Assembly (NCBI GenBank): GCA_963576475.1
Contig: OY754980.1
Location: 5,318,790-5,382,789 of the forward strand
Source: Molanna angustata
Lineage: Eukaryota; Arthropoda; Insecta; Trichoptera; Molannidae
Length of the DNA: 64,000 bases
Direction: 5' to 3'
The notes beneath the pieces are model-generated. The model saw only the letters and a program-made list of their open reading frames with translations, was not told the DNA's origin and did not search any database. Position numbers and translations under genes: made by a program. Positions within the stretch are counted from its first letter, which is position 1. Every line of letters starts with the position of its first letter. Positions 10,457 to 21,352 of this stretch are shown piece after piece.

Positions 10457-11478
10457 ATGTTTGGGAGGAAATTATTGGTATTTGTAATTGTATGTGTGTG
10501 TTTCGTTAACTGTAATGGAGCTGTAAGTAATTATATTCTTTATATATTTTACATCATCTCACAGCGAATTCAATATTTTTTATGTAGATATTCATCTTTC
10601 TTGTATGATTAATAGTATAGAACCTGATTAAGTAGAATCCCACTATTTTCATTCTTAAGATTTTTGTAAATTTTTTTTTTTTTTTAAATGAATATGTCCT
10701 TGTTAAACAAGTACATATACATCTTCCTACGTTTCCTAAAATAAGCATAAATGCTTGTGCTATAGGTGAACGAAATCGTTCGAGGCAGGATTCGAACTCG
10801 TGACCACTGGATTACTAACCCAGCGCGCTAACTGCTCTGCCATCGACCCATTAGTTTTACATTACAATTTTTTTGTTTTTGCCCTATTATTTCCACACTG
10901 CTCTATCTTACCCCACAAGATTGGTGTAACTGGCGGTTACCAAAGCTCCATTGAAATACTCCACCAAAAATAAAAAATATAGATTTTTTTCCTTTCTGCT
11001 TTCAGATCTTAATGGGTCACTTACTAAACGTGCCGTCAGCCGATAGGCCTGAAGTATTTAGAGGCTCCAGAAACTATTTATCTGGTCATCCTCTTTCAAG
11101 GGCCATTTCGTTGGATTCAAGACTCCCACACAATCTGTTTGTCAACGAAAGAGCCGCTGATGAATCCAAAATATCCCTACCCAGCATCCTTCCGATAGAC
11201 ATACAAGAGTTGAAGAAAATTGTAACAATCATATGCAAGATTGAAGAACAGGTAACAAAGACATGAACATCATACCATCCTAGTTTCCCCATTTGTAGTA
11301 GGCAGAAAGAATCGAACGCCACCTTCTTCTCTCCTGAAATACAATTCTTACCTTCTGTAACTTCTGTAACATTTCTTACTCTATGATCCAGAACTTTTAA
11401 TTACAAAATAATTTATAATATGTATTTATTTTTTAGGTTATACCAGCTTTATTAGAACCATCGAAACCAGAAAATTAA
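10457..11478 (+). CDS. small secreted protein, three exons, unknown family
   Basis: Exons are 10457-10522, 11006-11251 and 11437-11478, all joined in phase 0, with GTAAGT and GTAACA donors and TTTCAG and TTTTAG acceptors. The product is 117 residues. Residues 1-21 (MFGRKLLVFVIVCVCFVNCNG) are a clear signal peptide, ended by the first intron. The mature part is polar, with a single cysteine (IICKIEE) and an amphipathic LPIDIQELKKIV segment, so it is not a disulfide-rich peptide. It starts at the only ATG ahead of the hydrophobic stretch. A poly-A signal (AATAAA) follows about 20 bases after the stop. The phase-0 intron after the signal peptide is usual for small insect secreted proteins. I do not recognise the family. 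A tRNA-derived SINE sits in intron 1. Confidence 0.75.
10671..10852 (-). mobile_element. tRNA-derived SINE with poly-A tail
   Basis: The minus strand has a tRNA-like head (10783-10852) with an A-box-like TGGCAGAGCAG, an anticodon-arm CTGGGTTAGTAATCCAG (anticodon AGT, threonine-like) and a B box AGTTCGAATCC. A unique body and a run of 15 A (T15 at 10671-10685) follow. The acceptor ends do not pair, so it is not a working tRNA. It lies in intron 1 of the secreted-protein gene, opposite in sense. Confidence 0.75.
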
Positions 11479-11579
11479 ATTTAAAATCTATTGATAATAA
11501 ACAAAATAAGATAAAATGTAATTTAAAAATTACGTTAAGATTCAATTATTTTCTTCAACAAGTACCTATTTCTGTAGTT

Positions 11580-11720
11580 TTTTTATTTAATTATATAATT
11601 TACGTACATGTGTACAAAGGTGGGTTTATTGCCATAAGGCAATTTCTTCCAACCAACCCAAGCAATGTGAAGTCTCTGAAGTTAAATTGAATTCTACATG
11701 ATAAAATAACAAAGATTTTG
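11580..11720 (-). repeat. dispersed LINE 3' terminus, second copy
   Basis: Minus strand: GGTTGGAAGAAATTGCC, TTATGGCAATAAACCCACC, then an A/T-rich tail with TGTACA. This matches the layout of 8050-8215, including the TTGCC..GGCAA stem and the flanking AAAATAACAAAGATTTTG-like stretch. Confidence 0.55.
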
Positions 11721-12063
11721 AAAATGATTGAGGTGGTAGTCAGCAGATTAACATGCTCCTGACTGATGTGTAACAAATGTATTAAAATAAAATTATAATG
11801 AATATGAATCAACACATCGCTTAAAGGTGTATAGAACGTTAAACATAGTGACTGATAACATAATAAATTAAAAAACGACTAATACACATGACTATAAGAA
11901 TTTGTTGACCAAATAAGCTAAATCATATGGATGCCTTACGTTAATGTCGATTCATAAAGTTTCTATCCTCCTATAAAACTGTTTTGACAGACAGAAGAAT
12001 AAACCTTAAATAAATATCTTGGCTACGATGGCGATTCTTAATTTTGAATCTATTTAAAATTTA

Positions 12064-12217
12064 TTAGATTCCACAATGAGTATTTTTATTTGCCTAAGCG
12101 CTTTCGCCAGTCACAGCTGGCATCCTCAGAGGCAGAGTATATAGTGTGCCTCTGAGGATGCCATCTGTGACTGGCGAAAGCGCTTAGGCAAATAAAAATA
12201 CTCATTATGGAATCTAA
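12064..12217. repeat. inverted dimer of a retroelement 3' end, about 70-nt arms
   Basis: The two arms TTAGATTCCACAATGAGTAT...CCTCAGAGGCA and TGCCTCTGAGG...ACTCATTATGGAATCTAA are nearly perfect inverted copies around GAGTATATAGTG. Each arm contains CTGAGGATGCCA, a stem-loop and GGCGAAAGCGCTTAGGC, then AAATAAAAATA, a pattern like the 3' ends of Penelope-type retroelements. The two ends point outwards from the centre. Confidence 0.8.
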
Positions 12218-12784
12218 CTGTGTTTTTACAATTTCTATTTATAAGTGGTTTTTTTTACAATTTATAATTATGAACTTCTACTGTGTCAACGAAAAAAACC
12301 TTCAAGTTATTAAATAATGTTGTTTTTTACACATAAATAAATTTGATTTCAATATAAAATATCGTTTTAATATGTTTTTTTTTTAATTATTTAAGCATAT
12401 TTAATAACATTTATAGTGAGAAAAGAACTTGCAAATCTAAATCATATGATGATTTCTCTTAATTTATATATTTTGAAGAAAATACCATTTTTTTTTTAAA
12501 TGTCACCTTCTTACTGAAAAATGACAATGCTTTTCATAAACAAATAATACTACTTTTCGCTTTTCTACAAAAATATTACTTTACCAAAAAATAACTTTTT
12601 GTTTTTTTCTAAAAACAACACCCCATTTCCAAAAAAATAATGTGAACAATTCAGGTGACTACTAATAACTTCTATGAATTAATAATTAGAATTGATTACT
12701 CACAACTTCCATGACTTAATAATACTTTCACTTTTACGTACTTTCTTTTCCTGTAAATTACCAACTCACCCTTTATATTAGCAG

Positions 12785-12915
12785 TATTATTATTTATTTT
12801 ATTTATTTTGTTTTATTAAGAAATACAACAGCTGTTTACAAACATTTATAGGTATACAGTAAATAATTTTCTTATTTATATCGCCAATTACAGTATTTCC
12901 TAGTTATTAGTTACA
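12785..12915 (-). repeat. LINE 3' UTR end (copy 1), A-rich tail
   Basis: On the minus strand TAGGAAATACTGTAATTGGCG is followed by GCTGTTGTATTTCTTAATAA and an (AAAT)n tail. The same string of blocks occurs on the plus strand at 61083-61200. It lies 3' of the LINE reading frame at 13337-14257 on the same strand and is probably its 3' end. Confidence 0.65.
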
Positions 12916-13336
12916 TTTTATATTGTTTATTCGGTAAAAATTCTCAATAAATACGAAAAAAGAATATTTCAAGTGATAATGGAGATGGAGATGATATCTA
13001 TTTCCTTATTTTTAGCAACAAATAGAGACAAATAAAAGTACATAACATACAAATATTTTATGTACATTTTTTTATCTAGGGTAAAACATTTACGTACTGT
13101 TCATTTGTCATCTTTTTTTATAAATATCTTAAAATACGTTATTAAAAATATTTGTCAACTCGCAGATTATTTCAAATTGTGATTTCATTCGCTTATGTTT
13201 ACAGTTCAATGAATTTATTGTTTATAATATATTATTTCAGTGCCATAACATTTTACTTGTTAGGTTTTATATATACTTTTCCATAATTTTTCTATAGTAT
13301 ATATTTAGATTTTTCACAAGAATATAGGCATCTTAA

Positions 13337-14257
13337 TTAGACTATATATCCATTTATTGATTTTAACAGTTCTTTTTTATAGGATGCAATGTTTGATGAA
13401 AACAGGTCTATCGTATTGGTCATACAGTTATTATTGAAACTAATACACGCTCTATTGACAAATGTGTTTAATATATAGTTTGTTCTACAGGACTCGATAT
13501 AAAATAGTGTTTTATTTCTGTTGCTTCTAGATGGACAGTGGAAACGGATTGCACTCAGGAGTGCACTACTATCGACTATATTATTTAAAATTTTGTACAA
13601 GTAGACCAGATCAATAACTATCCTTCGGTCTTCCAGTGATTTTATTTTATAATGTGTAAGTGCTTGATCATAATGCCGGAAATACCGACGGTTTCTGAAA
13701 TTGTATTGTTTTATGCATTTTTTTTGTAATCTCTCTATAGCATTAATGTGGACAGTATAACTCGGGTTCCAGACCGCAGAGGCAAATTCCAAAAGACTTC
13801 GGATAAGCGAGTTGAACAGTATTACCAGCGAGTTGGGATTCCGGAAATCCTTTGTGTTTCTAAATATAAAGCCTAGGGTCTTGTAAGCACGGGAAGTAAT
13901 ATTGTCATAGTGTTTAATGAAATTTAATTTTTCGTCTAATATAATTCCCAAGTCCCTCATTTCGGGCTTACGTTCTAGAGTCGAGCTATTTAATTTATAA
14001 TCAAAGTTTATCCTGTTTTTGTTTCTGGTATAAGTTATAAAGTTACACTTGTCGATATTCAGGAACAGTTGATTTACCTGACAGTACTCTTTTAGTGCGT
14101 CGATGTCGTTTTGAAGATCAATACAATCAGTGATACACTCGATTTTTCGATATAGTTTAGCATCGTCTGCAAATAGTAATAAGTTCGAGGTTTTTACACA
14201 GTTTCCCATGTCGTTTATATATATTAGGAACAGGAGTGGTCCCAGATAAACATACAT
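13337..14257 (-). mobile_element. LINE reverse transcriptase, 5'-truncated, open frame
   Basis: An uninterrupted 306-codon frame begins inside RT with GPLLFLIYIND and the catalytic FADD box (LLLFADDAKLY). It then shows DLGIILD, the thumb (SLLEFASAVWNP, ERLQKKC) and the C-terminal DLVYLYKILN block of Jockey/CR1-like RTs. The finger and endonuclease parts are missing. The frame ends SINGYIV. A second 3' end of the same family is at 59515-59690. The truncation point lies about 65 bases upstream of the WAP gene start, so this insertion may have replaced part of that promoter region. Confidence 0.88.
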
Positions 14258-14322
14258 TCAAAGGTAATTTGGTTTTCAAAGACATTACACATATCATCAG
14301 TGTCACTGTTTGTGAAGTCAAG

Positions 14323-15556
14323 ATGGTGAATAAAATGAATATTTTAGCGTGTTTGATTTTAATACCGTTTGTTGCAATAGTTGAAGGAGTTGCATTAGGA
14401 AAGTTAATATGGCCATTCAAAAAATCAGGTATGTATGTTTATTCATTTATTGATATACACTTTCTTACACACTGCGCAAGTGGTGGTTTTGTTACAAATA
14501 ACAATTTCTTCCAACTAGTGTTTCCAGCCCCAGAGCTTAAAGTAAAAATTGCATGTGAAATATTTTTTCCTCCATGGCAATGTTCAACTTTATTTTGTTT
14601 CAATTTAGGTTTGGTCAGCTCTCCTGATGGAATCATTCTTTCCTAATGTCCTCACGTCAAATTATTATTATGGACATGCGGACTTAGTGATCTCATAGAA
14701 CAATTACAAAGCCTTCAAATGATTTTGCCATAGATACGGTCCCTTATTATCTGAAGATTCTCACAGACTTGTCTGTTTCCAGAGATCTTGTTCACTTCTC
14801 TGATGCCCTATATATATGGATCTGAAGTCGCCAACAGTATGCAGGTGTGAATCTCAATTCGCACTTGTTGATTGTTCTTTTTGCACCATGGTGCCGAGAT
14901 TGCTAATCTAGAGGGCTCCATGAGCTACTCTTCGTGCCATGCATTTTTTTTTTTTTGTTGTTGTTCATTCTAGCGTCTGCGAAGGGGCCGTTGACAGTCC
15001 CCATATGCGGAGCGGGTGGTGGTGAGAGTAGCGATTCTAAGCGATCTAAGAGACTTCTGCTATATCCAAGTCTCACATACATATGTCTGCGTTGTGACTA
15101 CAATTGCCTCAGCCCCCTTTGATATGTTGCAATCATTCATCACTGATTTAAGTGCCGCAACTCTTTTTTCGATATCCTTATCTAACCATCCATTCCGTTG
15201 AAACACGAAATTAATTCATGAATATTATTATTTCAGATCCAAAACATGGGCTATGCCCTCTGATACACAGGCTAGAACCCCAAGACTATCTGAAGCACCG
15301 CGCGTATCAAACGGGAAGCAGGTCAATCGACGACGAGCCGCGGTTTACTGAAGACGGTGTTATCTCGAGGGTACATCGAGATGTCAATCAAGACAGTTCC
15401 AAAGATTACGATTTTGCCAAAGAAATACCAGACTCTCTCTGTGGAAATATGTGCACAACAGACGATGAATGTGGACCAACCAAGAAATGCTGTCCAACGA
15501 CATGTGGATACGCTTGTTATGAACCAGTAACTGTACGAAAAGCAGACAAATTATAA
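14323..15556 (+). CDS. secreted WAP (four-disulfide core) domain protein, two exons
   Basis: Exon 1 is 14323-14428 (donor CAG|GTATGT) and exon 2 is 15237-15556 (acceptor TTTCAG). The intron is phase 1 and the product has 141 residues. A signal peptide (MNILACLILIPFVAIVEG) follows a second methionine; I start at MVNKMN because the open frame further upstream begins within the LINE insertion. The WAP domain runs from GLCPL to the end and has eight cysteines: GLC, LCGNMC, DEC, KCC, TTC, YAC. The KCC...CGYAC pattern is diagnostic. Between the first and second cysteines lies an insert of about 70 residues that contains SRSIDDEPRF and SRVHRD; this spacing is usually about 10-20. WAP proteins are commonly protease inhibitors or antimicrobials; which applies here is unknown. 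Confidence 0.85.
14440..15230. other. intron of the WAP gene
   Basis: Repeat-like sequence with a T12 run at 14944-14955 and a moderately GC-rich patch (14985-15040). No exon with matching splice phase was found. Part of 14850-14890 shares a short stretch (ACAATCAACAAGTGCGAA on the minus strand) with 60418-60435. Confidence 0.4.
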
Positions 15557-15987
15557 TATTTCAAGCATATATGTATATGTTTATATTTAAGTTTATTTGT
15601 TAAGCTAAAAATTATAGTAATATTTCAGTACTTTTTCAGAGTAATTTATTTATTTTGTAATAGACGAAAAATTTCAATTAACATTTTTTTTATTTACCAG
15701 TAATTTAGAAATTCCTGCAAAGCATATACTGCTTATACCACAGAGTAAGAAATATAATATTTTTTTCATATTTTGTGTATATATTTTTTTAATAAAAATA
15801 ATATAAAATATACAGAGCTGACATAAGGTAGGTACAACTTCAGGCCAGGGAATTAATACACAAAGTGAGGTGGGACAGGGGTATCCCAAAAACATTTAAT
15901 AATTAAATATAAATTGGATATTAATGACACATTTATATAGAAGTAAAAGTATTTGCTTTTTGAAATTTAAATCCCTTTCTTAATAAC

Positions 15988-16623
15988 ATGTACTTTTTCA
16001 TATTAGCGTTGAGTACTGTTTCAATTTTCATTCCGAACCATTCAGAAAATATTCAATTGATTGCCACCAAATTTTGGTGGCACAGTCATGTGATGTGTAC
16101 CAAGAAATTTTGTTTATGTCATGTCTATAGATTATTGATCTGTGGCTTAATCGAGAATAAAACAAGCAAAATAACATCTCACATAATTTTTAGGTGCCTT
16201 TTTAGGTGTGTCAGTGTGGGAGTACATGCTAGCGTCTTGCTTTCTTTTACAAGGAAATGCACATCTGCACACATGTCGCTGGTTACCTCGCACTGTGACA
16301 TATACCATGATGGAATGTATGTACTATTTTGCCAAGTTTCCTATTGTATTGATAATTCTGAAAGATTCAAGTTGAAACATATGTACAATAGAAAAATATG
16401 TATTTTGTTGATTGGCAAAAATTACCCACAGGAAATGAAATCGGCCACATTATGTTTTTATTGTCATTTTGAACTTGGCGTTTTCCAACAGCCTCTCACA
16501 AAAAGAGGATATATGAGGTACATAATCAAACATAGGTTATTTTTAAACATCATTATATTAAATATTTTTCAATACAAAAATAACAATACATACAATTTAT
16601 CTTTAAAACTTAATACAAAATAA
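15988..16623 (+). other. 211-codon open frame, probably fortuitous
   Basis: The frame is open but spans a SINE-like repeat at 16190-16326. Its composition (Cys/His/Ile-rich, no domain) follows the base composition. No splice sites, signal or family resemblance were seen. I list it only because of its length. Confidence 0.15.
16190..16326 (+). mobile_element. SINE-like repeat, copy 1
   Basis: AGGTGCCTTTTTAGGTG...ACAAGGAAATGCACATCTGC...TGATGGAATGTATGTA matches block for block the 3' half of the SINE at 22083-22372. The shared 3' end, ACATA..CCATGATGGAATGTATGTA, also resembles the 3' tail of the LINE at 23196-23590. Confidence 0.65.
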
Positions 16624-16685
16624 TATTCTTAAAGGTTATACAAGTATTTGATATAAAAAGCAATTTGTATGATTGTATGTGCCCT

Positions 16686-17177
16686 TTATTATATTCGGGC
16701 TATTAAACATAGTAGGTATTAGATTCATAGAGCAGGAGATCCCTATATTATATTTGGGCTATTAAACATAGTAGGTATTAGATTCATAGAGCAGGAGATC
16801 CCTATATTATATTTGGGCTATTAAACATAGTAGGTATTAGATTCATAGAGCAGGAGATCCCTATATTATATTTGGGCTATTAAACATAGTAGGTATTAGA
16901 TTCATAGAGCAGGAGATCCCTATATTATATTTGGGCTATTAAACATAGTAGGTATTAGATTCATAGAGCAGGAGATCCCTATATTATATTTGGGCTATTA
17001 AACATAGTAGGTATTAGATTCATAGAGCAGGAGATCCCTATATTATATTTGGGCTATTAAACATAGTAGGTATTAGATTCATAGAGCAGGAGATCCCTAT
17101 ATTATATTTGGGCTATTAAACATAGTAGGTATTAGATTCATAGAGCAGGAGATCCCTATATTATATTTGGGCTACTA
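16686..17177. repeat. tandem array, 59-bp unit, about 8 copies
   Basis: The unit is TTATATTTGGGCTATTAAAC plus ATAGTAGGTATTAGATTCAT plus AGAGCAGGAGATCCCTATA. Copies are virtually identical apart from TTCGGG in the first. The last copy breaks off at GGGCTACTATAG where the MITE at 17180 begins. There is no spacer diversity, so it is a minisatellite, not a CRISPR. Confidence 0.95.
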
Positions 17178-17179
17178 TA

Positions 17180-17334
17180 GTCCATCCAAGCTTGACTCAT
17201 CATAAAAATATGCAACATATTGGACATCCCTCGAGATTGTTCATATTTTTACAACATATTTATTTTAGATGCTATTAAAGTGTCCTTAAGATATTTTTAG
17301 GATGAATCATACCAAAGTCAAGCGTGGATAGCCT
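17180..17334. mobile_element. MITE related to the transposon at 51855-53023
   Basis: The left end GTCCATCCAAGCTTGACT and the right-end complement GGCTATCCACGCTTGACTTT form imperfect inverted repeats. Inner bases (TATGATTCATCC, CATCATAAAAATATGCAAC) match the ends of the larger element at 51855-53023 (GGCCACGCTTGACTTTAGTA, ...ACTATGCAACC). It is only 155 bp with no coding capacity. Confidence 0.7.
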
Positions 17335-17339
17335 TTAAG

Positions 17340-18335
17340 CATAATACTAGGTTCATAAGTAGGTAGCTCTCATTTATAGTCCATAAATACATGTGTAAAA
17401 TACAAGATTTTCCATAAAATAAATTATTTCACTTATAACATTTCATTGCTAGTATAAAAATATAAACATAATAATTGTTGCTTCTTAATAATTGATCATA
17501 GGAGGATAAATATGGAGATGCCATCAGATTTGAAATAAAATTTTAGTGCTATAAGTAAATGAAATCCATCGGAATTGAAACTAAATTCACAAGATTGCTA
17601 CAGAACTATTTGTGTAGTAAAAATAAGCCTGTACAATGATGAAAATGAGAAAATATAAGTGCAGATATCAAACTGCCTGTCAGCGCCATTATGCATCTAA
17701 AGATAATACATACATGATTATTTCTGCAAACTTAATTGGTCCACTAATGGAGTGTTATATTATAAATGTATAATTTGTTATTTAGACTGTATGTTTACAA
17801 GATAAAATAAATAATTAAATACAAGCAGTCTATTAGAATCTTTAATATACCATGATTATCTGCTGGTGATATTAAGTGTACATATACATTGTGTTTGTGT
17901 AAGTACAAACACCAATTGGTCGAATGTGCACACATACTTAAATCAATACATCTTCCGACCTCAGTGTGACCATGCACATTCATTTCATAAACGTAAAAAG
18001 TATGTGGTGTTTTGCACAATTAGTTTTAATACAAAGTCTGTGCTTTTAAAATAACGAAATACTTTTTACAACACTCAAACCAAAACCACCTAGCGTTGCC
18101 ATATGGAAACATATCTAGATACATCTAGGATGTTGCTAAACAGTGATATACATATATGAATTTAAGTGGTAGGTACCTGAAACGTAATTATTATAGTGGT
18201 GACTACAAAAGCATATTTTGTCTTCCTATTTCAACTTGATAATTTTGATATAGAGGTATTCGGTTGATTTAGAAAAAGCTGGGGGATATGAAAAATAATG
18301 TGGGTCATAAAAATATATTTAATGTAATGAAAAAA
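17340..18335. other. AT-rich sequence, nothing identified
   Basis: No coding exon, RNA gene or repeat with an internal partner was found here, apart from a short TGTACATATACATTGTG block (17876-17892) that is also present near 23920. Confidence 0.4.
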
Positions 18336-18339
18336 TGTT

Positions 18340-18880
18340 CTTTTTAATATTAAAAAGATAAAATATTACACTTACATTTTACACGAAACTCACTTAGGTA
18401 TTGTTAAGTTAAAAGCTCTAGGAAAGAATTATTTTTATTGGCTAGGTTTTAATAGTGATATAGAAAATAAAGTTAAAAAAACACATCTTCTTCAAATAAA
18501 GTTGAGGTGCAATCATTGGCCTGTAGATAGTAAAATAAAGAAAATAATTCATTTAGATTTTTTCAGTCAAGTTGATGAAAAATATTTTCTTATTATTATA
18601 GATAGTACTTCAAAATAGCTAGTGTGTTTTGAGTACATAAATAGTATAGATTCAAAACACACATAAGAGAATTGAAAATGATATTCTCTAGATTTGGGTT
18701 ACCGAGCGAGCGTACTTGTAACTGATAATGGACCATCATATCGGTCAGATGAGCTTAAAAAGTATTGTTTTGAAAATTCTATTTAGCAATAGGTGTAAAT
18801 CATCCTCAGTCTAATGGTTTGGCAGACATGTAAACAATTCTTAAAGAAATTATTACAAAATGATAGGTTACCTGTTAAAT
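18340..18880 (+). pseudogene. Gypsy-type integrase relic
   Basis: Across shifting frames the sequence reads HETHLGIVKLKALGKNYFYW (the region following the HHCC finger), HLDFFSQVDEKYFLIIIDST (first catalytic Asp), SRFGLPSERT...DNGPSYRSDELKKYC (second Asp) and HPQSNGLADM (catalytic Glu region, where AER reads ADM). Several stops interrupt it. This order and these motifs are those of Ty3/Gypsy integrase. No LTRs could be assigned. Confidence 0.75.
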
Positions 18881-19189
18881 TGCTAAATTTCCTATATTGA
18901 ATATAGAAACATACCCAATGTCTACGAGAATAGAACTAAGTGTGTCATTTATAAGGCAATAAAATTAGGTCTAAATTTAATACACCTTTTTCCAGATGTA
19001 GTCATTACAAACATATATAATCTGAGGTTTATGATTAAAATGTACGGTTCACATAAAAGACAAAAACATTATTAGACAAATTAAGTCTGGGGAAGAAGGC
19101 AAAGTTTTCAGTTGGTACAATAGTACTAACTAAAGATTTTGTTGGTGCACTTCCTAAATTGGTATTATTGGGCTTTTAGTAAATCAGTG

Positions 19190-19800
19190 TGACAACACTG
19201 TTTTTGAGAAGTATGTAAATTGCCGCCATTTTAAACACACAATGTCACGTTGAATAATAAAATATGATTGCTATATATACCAACTCATTATTACCATTTC
19301 CATTAGGCTATGGGCCCAGAATTAGTGTGTTGAATTAAATAGAGCAAAGTGTTCTGGTTTACAACAGTTAAGTTCCGATTCTGTTTCCGTTAAGATAAGA
19401 ACGTGTGGTAATATTACATTGCATAATCGTGTCGTTTTATTTTTCGTGTGTGTCAGTGAAAATAGTAAAAATGTCTGTTTCAGGTGGGTTTCAGTTTAGT
19501 ATTAAGCCATTTGATGGCTCAGGATTCAATAATTGGCTTTATCGCATCAAGTTACTACTGGAACCTCCGCTGATCTGCTGAACCTCCTACTAAAGAAAAT
19601 CTAAAGGCCAGAAATAACATAGTTCGAGGATTAAAATATTTTCATGTTAGAGATTCTGTTATAAATGGTCTTGTTTAATTGATTTATATTGAGACTCAAG
19701 AGCAAATCGCAGATCTTGTGACCAAATCATTACACTAAACGGGGATATTACGAATGGGGCATATTTTTATTAGCTGAAAACACTCAATTAATATTGTCAC
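19190..19800 (+). mobile_element. Copia LTR retrotransposon, internally deleted
   Basis: GGCTATGGGCCCAG at 19306-19319 resembles the copia primer-binding site complementary to the anticodon arm of initiator tRNA-Met. A Gag start follows at 19471 (MSVSGGFQFSIKPFDGSGFN then NWLYRIKLLL). The sequence then jumps, near 19560-19610, to the C-terminal end of copia RNase H (NIVRGLKYFHVRDSVINGLV, ETQEQIADLVTKSLH). Protease, integrase and RT are missing, so this is a deletion derivative. A candidate 5' LTR lies upstream of 19300, but I could not match it to a 3' LTR. Confidence 0.65.
19306..19319 (+). promoter_or_regulatory. copia-type primer-binding site (tRNA-iMet anticodon arm)
   Basis: GGCTATGGGCCCAG differs by one base from the complement of the initiator tRNA anticodon stem-loop (GGTTATGGGCCCAG) used by copia elements. 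It stands just upstream of a Gag start, which supports this reading. Confidence 0.6.
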
Positions 19801-21230
19801 AAGAATCATTCAGTTTATTATTTTATTCATATTACTAAATATTGTTGCAAATTGTGCTTTTTGTGAATTGCGGTAAATATGGACCCTGAATTAGAGTAAT
19901 TGTATTTACTTTAAAATTATTTTTACCACACAACTTTTTTAAATGCAAGTTTATGAGAAAAAGATAATGTTTACATAAAATGACAAAATATATTGCGTGG
20001 ATATTTTTTGTATTCACTTTTTTTCCACACTTAGTAAAATATGATTTGCTACTTATAATTCAAAATTCTTATAATTAAAAGATACTCTTGATGTAACATA
20101 AAAAGTACTTGTCATTTTGGAGAGAGGTGATGATGAGCCAGAAGTTAAAGCTGTATAAATGACTATATAAATGATCCGAACTGAGCTCGAAAGAAAGGAA
20201 GTATTCGGAATCAGCTATATGAAAAGAAGATGGAGCTATCGTAGGTAAATGGATAAACAACTCAATGGTTTCTGTGGCTTCTATTAATGTAAATTGCTCA
20301 TCTTGTGTCCACTGTAAAGTGTTTCTCATCCAAGGAAAAGCGAAATGTACAAGTTTCACAACCTTTGGAGAATAAAATAGAAATATGGGTGAAGTGGATC
20401 CAATGGATGTATCCAATTCTTATTAGAGGTAAGAAGTGGTTACTGGTCTTTTATGAAGTGAATGATTGATATGTGCAAAATACTTAGTAATAAAAGAATA
20501 TCTGAAGAGACCATTTCGAAGTTGGAATTCAGAAGAAATATAATATGTAATATAAGATATCTTGTCAGTATACAAAAGCATTTCCAAAGGAAACCTATTA
20601 CCTGGAAGGCCATTCACTTCTACTTCTTCAATCAAAAGATATGACAAAATGGACCAACCATTAATAAAGACAAGATGTGTGATAAGGTAGTGCTTAAATA
20701 CAAAAATTCTATCATATATGTCATACATATTTTAAAAAGGTAATCATTTTTATTACTTGAAAAGCCTTTTCAAAATAAAGAATATCATTACTAACAATCT
20801 TGATGCAAGTGCCTAGCATTTCCCATATTGACATGCAGTTAATAAAGTTTAACTTTTAATATGTCATAAAATACAAAATTAGATCACGTCAATCCAAAGA
20901 ACTCATATATGACATACAGTAGTGTTTCCGGGAAAAATATCTCCATCAGAACAAACATCACAAGTGAATTTATTCCCGAAAGAAACTTAACGGAAAAAAA
21001 ACATGACTAAGGCTATAAATAAATATGCTATTCTATACACTTTTGGATTAATCAAATGGTAATTTTTAGCTCTGCGTTTTTATTGTAACATGTTTTATTG
21101 TTAATAATTCGTATATCGAAATTTAAGTGTTTAATTATAAATAACTTTAGTGCATCAATAAATGTAAGTACCAAGACCTAGCATATTAATTTTCCTCATT
21201 ATACTTAGTGATTGAATTTCGTAATTATAA
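19800..21230. other. no identified gene; two unassigned minus-strand frames
   Basis: Adjacent minus-strand open frames (20423-20728, 101 codons; 20075-20416, 113 codons) are rich in aromatic and aliphatic residues. I could not tie them to a family. A chemoreceptor fragment was considered but no diagnostic motif is visible. The rest is AT-rich. Confidence 0.25.
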
Positions 21231-21304
21231 TAATATTGATTCTTGTGTGTATGCTCTCAGCAGCACATAAGTAAAAGGGAGAGGTTTGGCCATCCAGGAC
21301 GTAC

Positions 21305-21352
21305 GAATACTCTCTCGAACAACGGGTTCGATTCCCGGTAACCCGAGAGTTT
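21305..21352 (+). repeat. tRNA-like B-box hairpin (probable SINE scrap)
   Basis: CTCTCGAACAACGGGTTCGA then TTCCCGGTAACCCGAGAG contains a polymerase III B box (GGTTCGATTCC) in a hairpin closed by CTCTCG/CGAGAG. No matching D-arm or anticodon arm was found, so it is not a full tRNA. Confidence 0.4.

Noticed and set aside
10783..10852. tRNA-Thr gene on the minus strand
   Set aside because: The anticodon arm and B box are fine, but the acceptor ends do not pair and a unique body with A15 follows, so it is a SINE head.
15988..16623. 211-residue protein gene
   Set aside because: The frame crosses a SINE-like repeat and has no domain, signal peptide or splice context; long frames arise by chance here.
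16686..17177. CRISPR-like regular repeats (also 56137-56872 and 62202-63389)
   Set aside because: The units are contiguous without variable spacers and the genome is plainly eukaryotic, so these are mini-/microsatellite arrays.
20075..20728. odorant-receptor fragment on the minus strand
   Set aside because: Hydrophobic, aromatic-rich frames suggested it, but no receptor motif or paired splice sites were visible.
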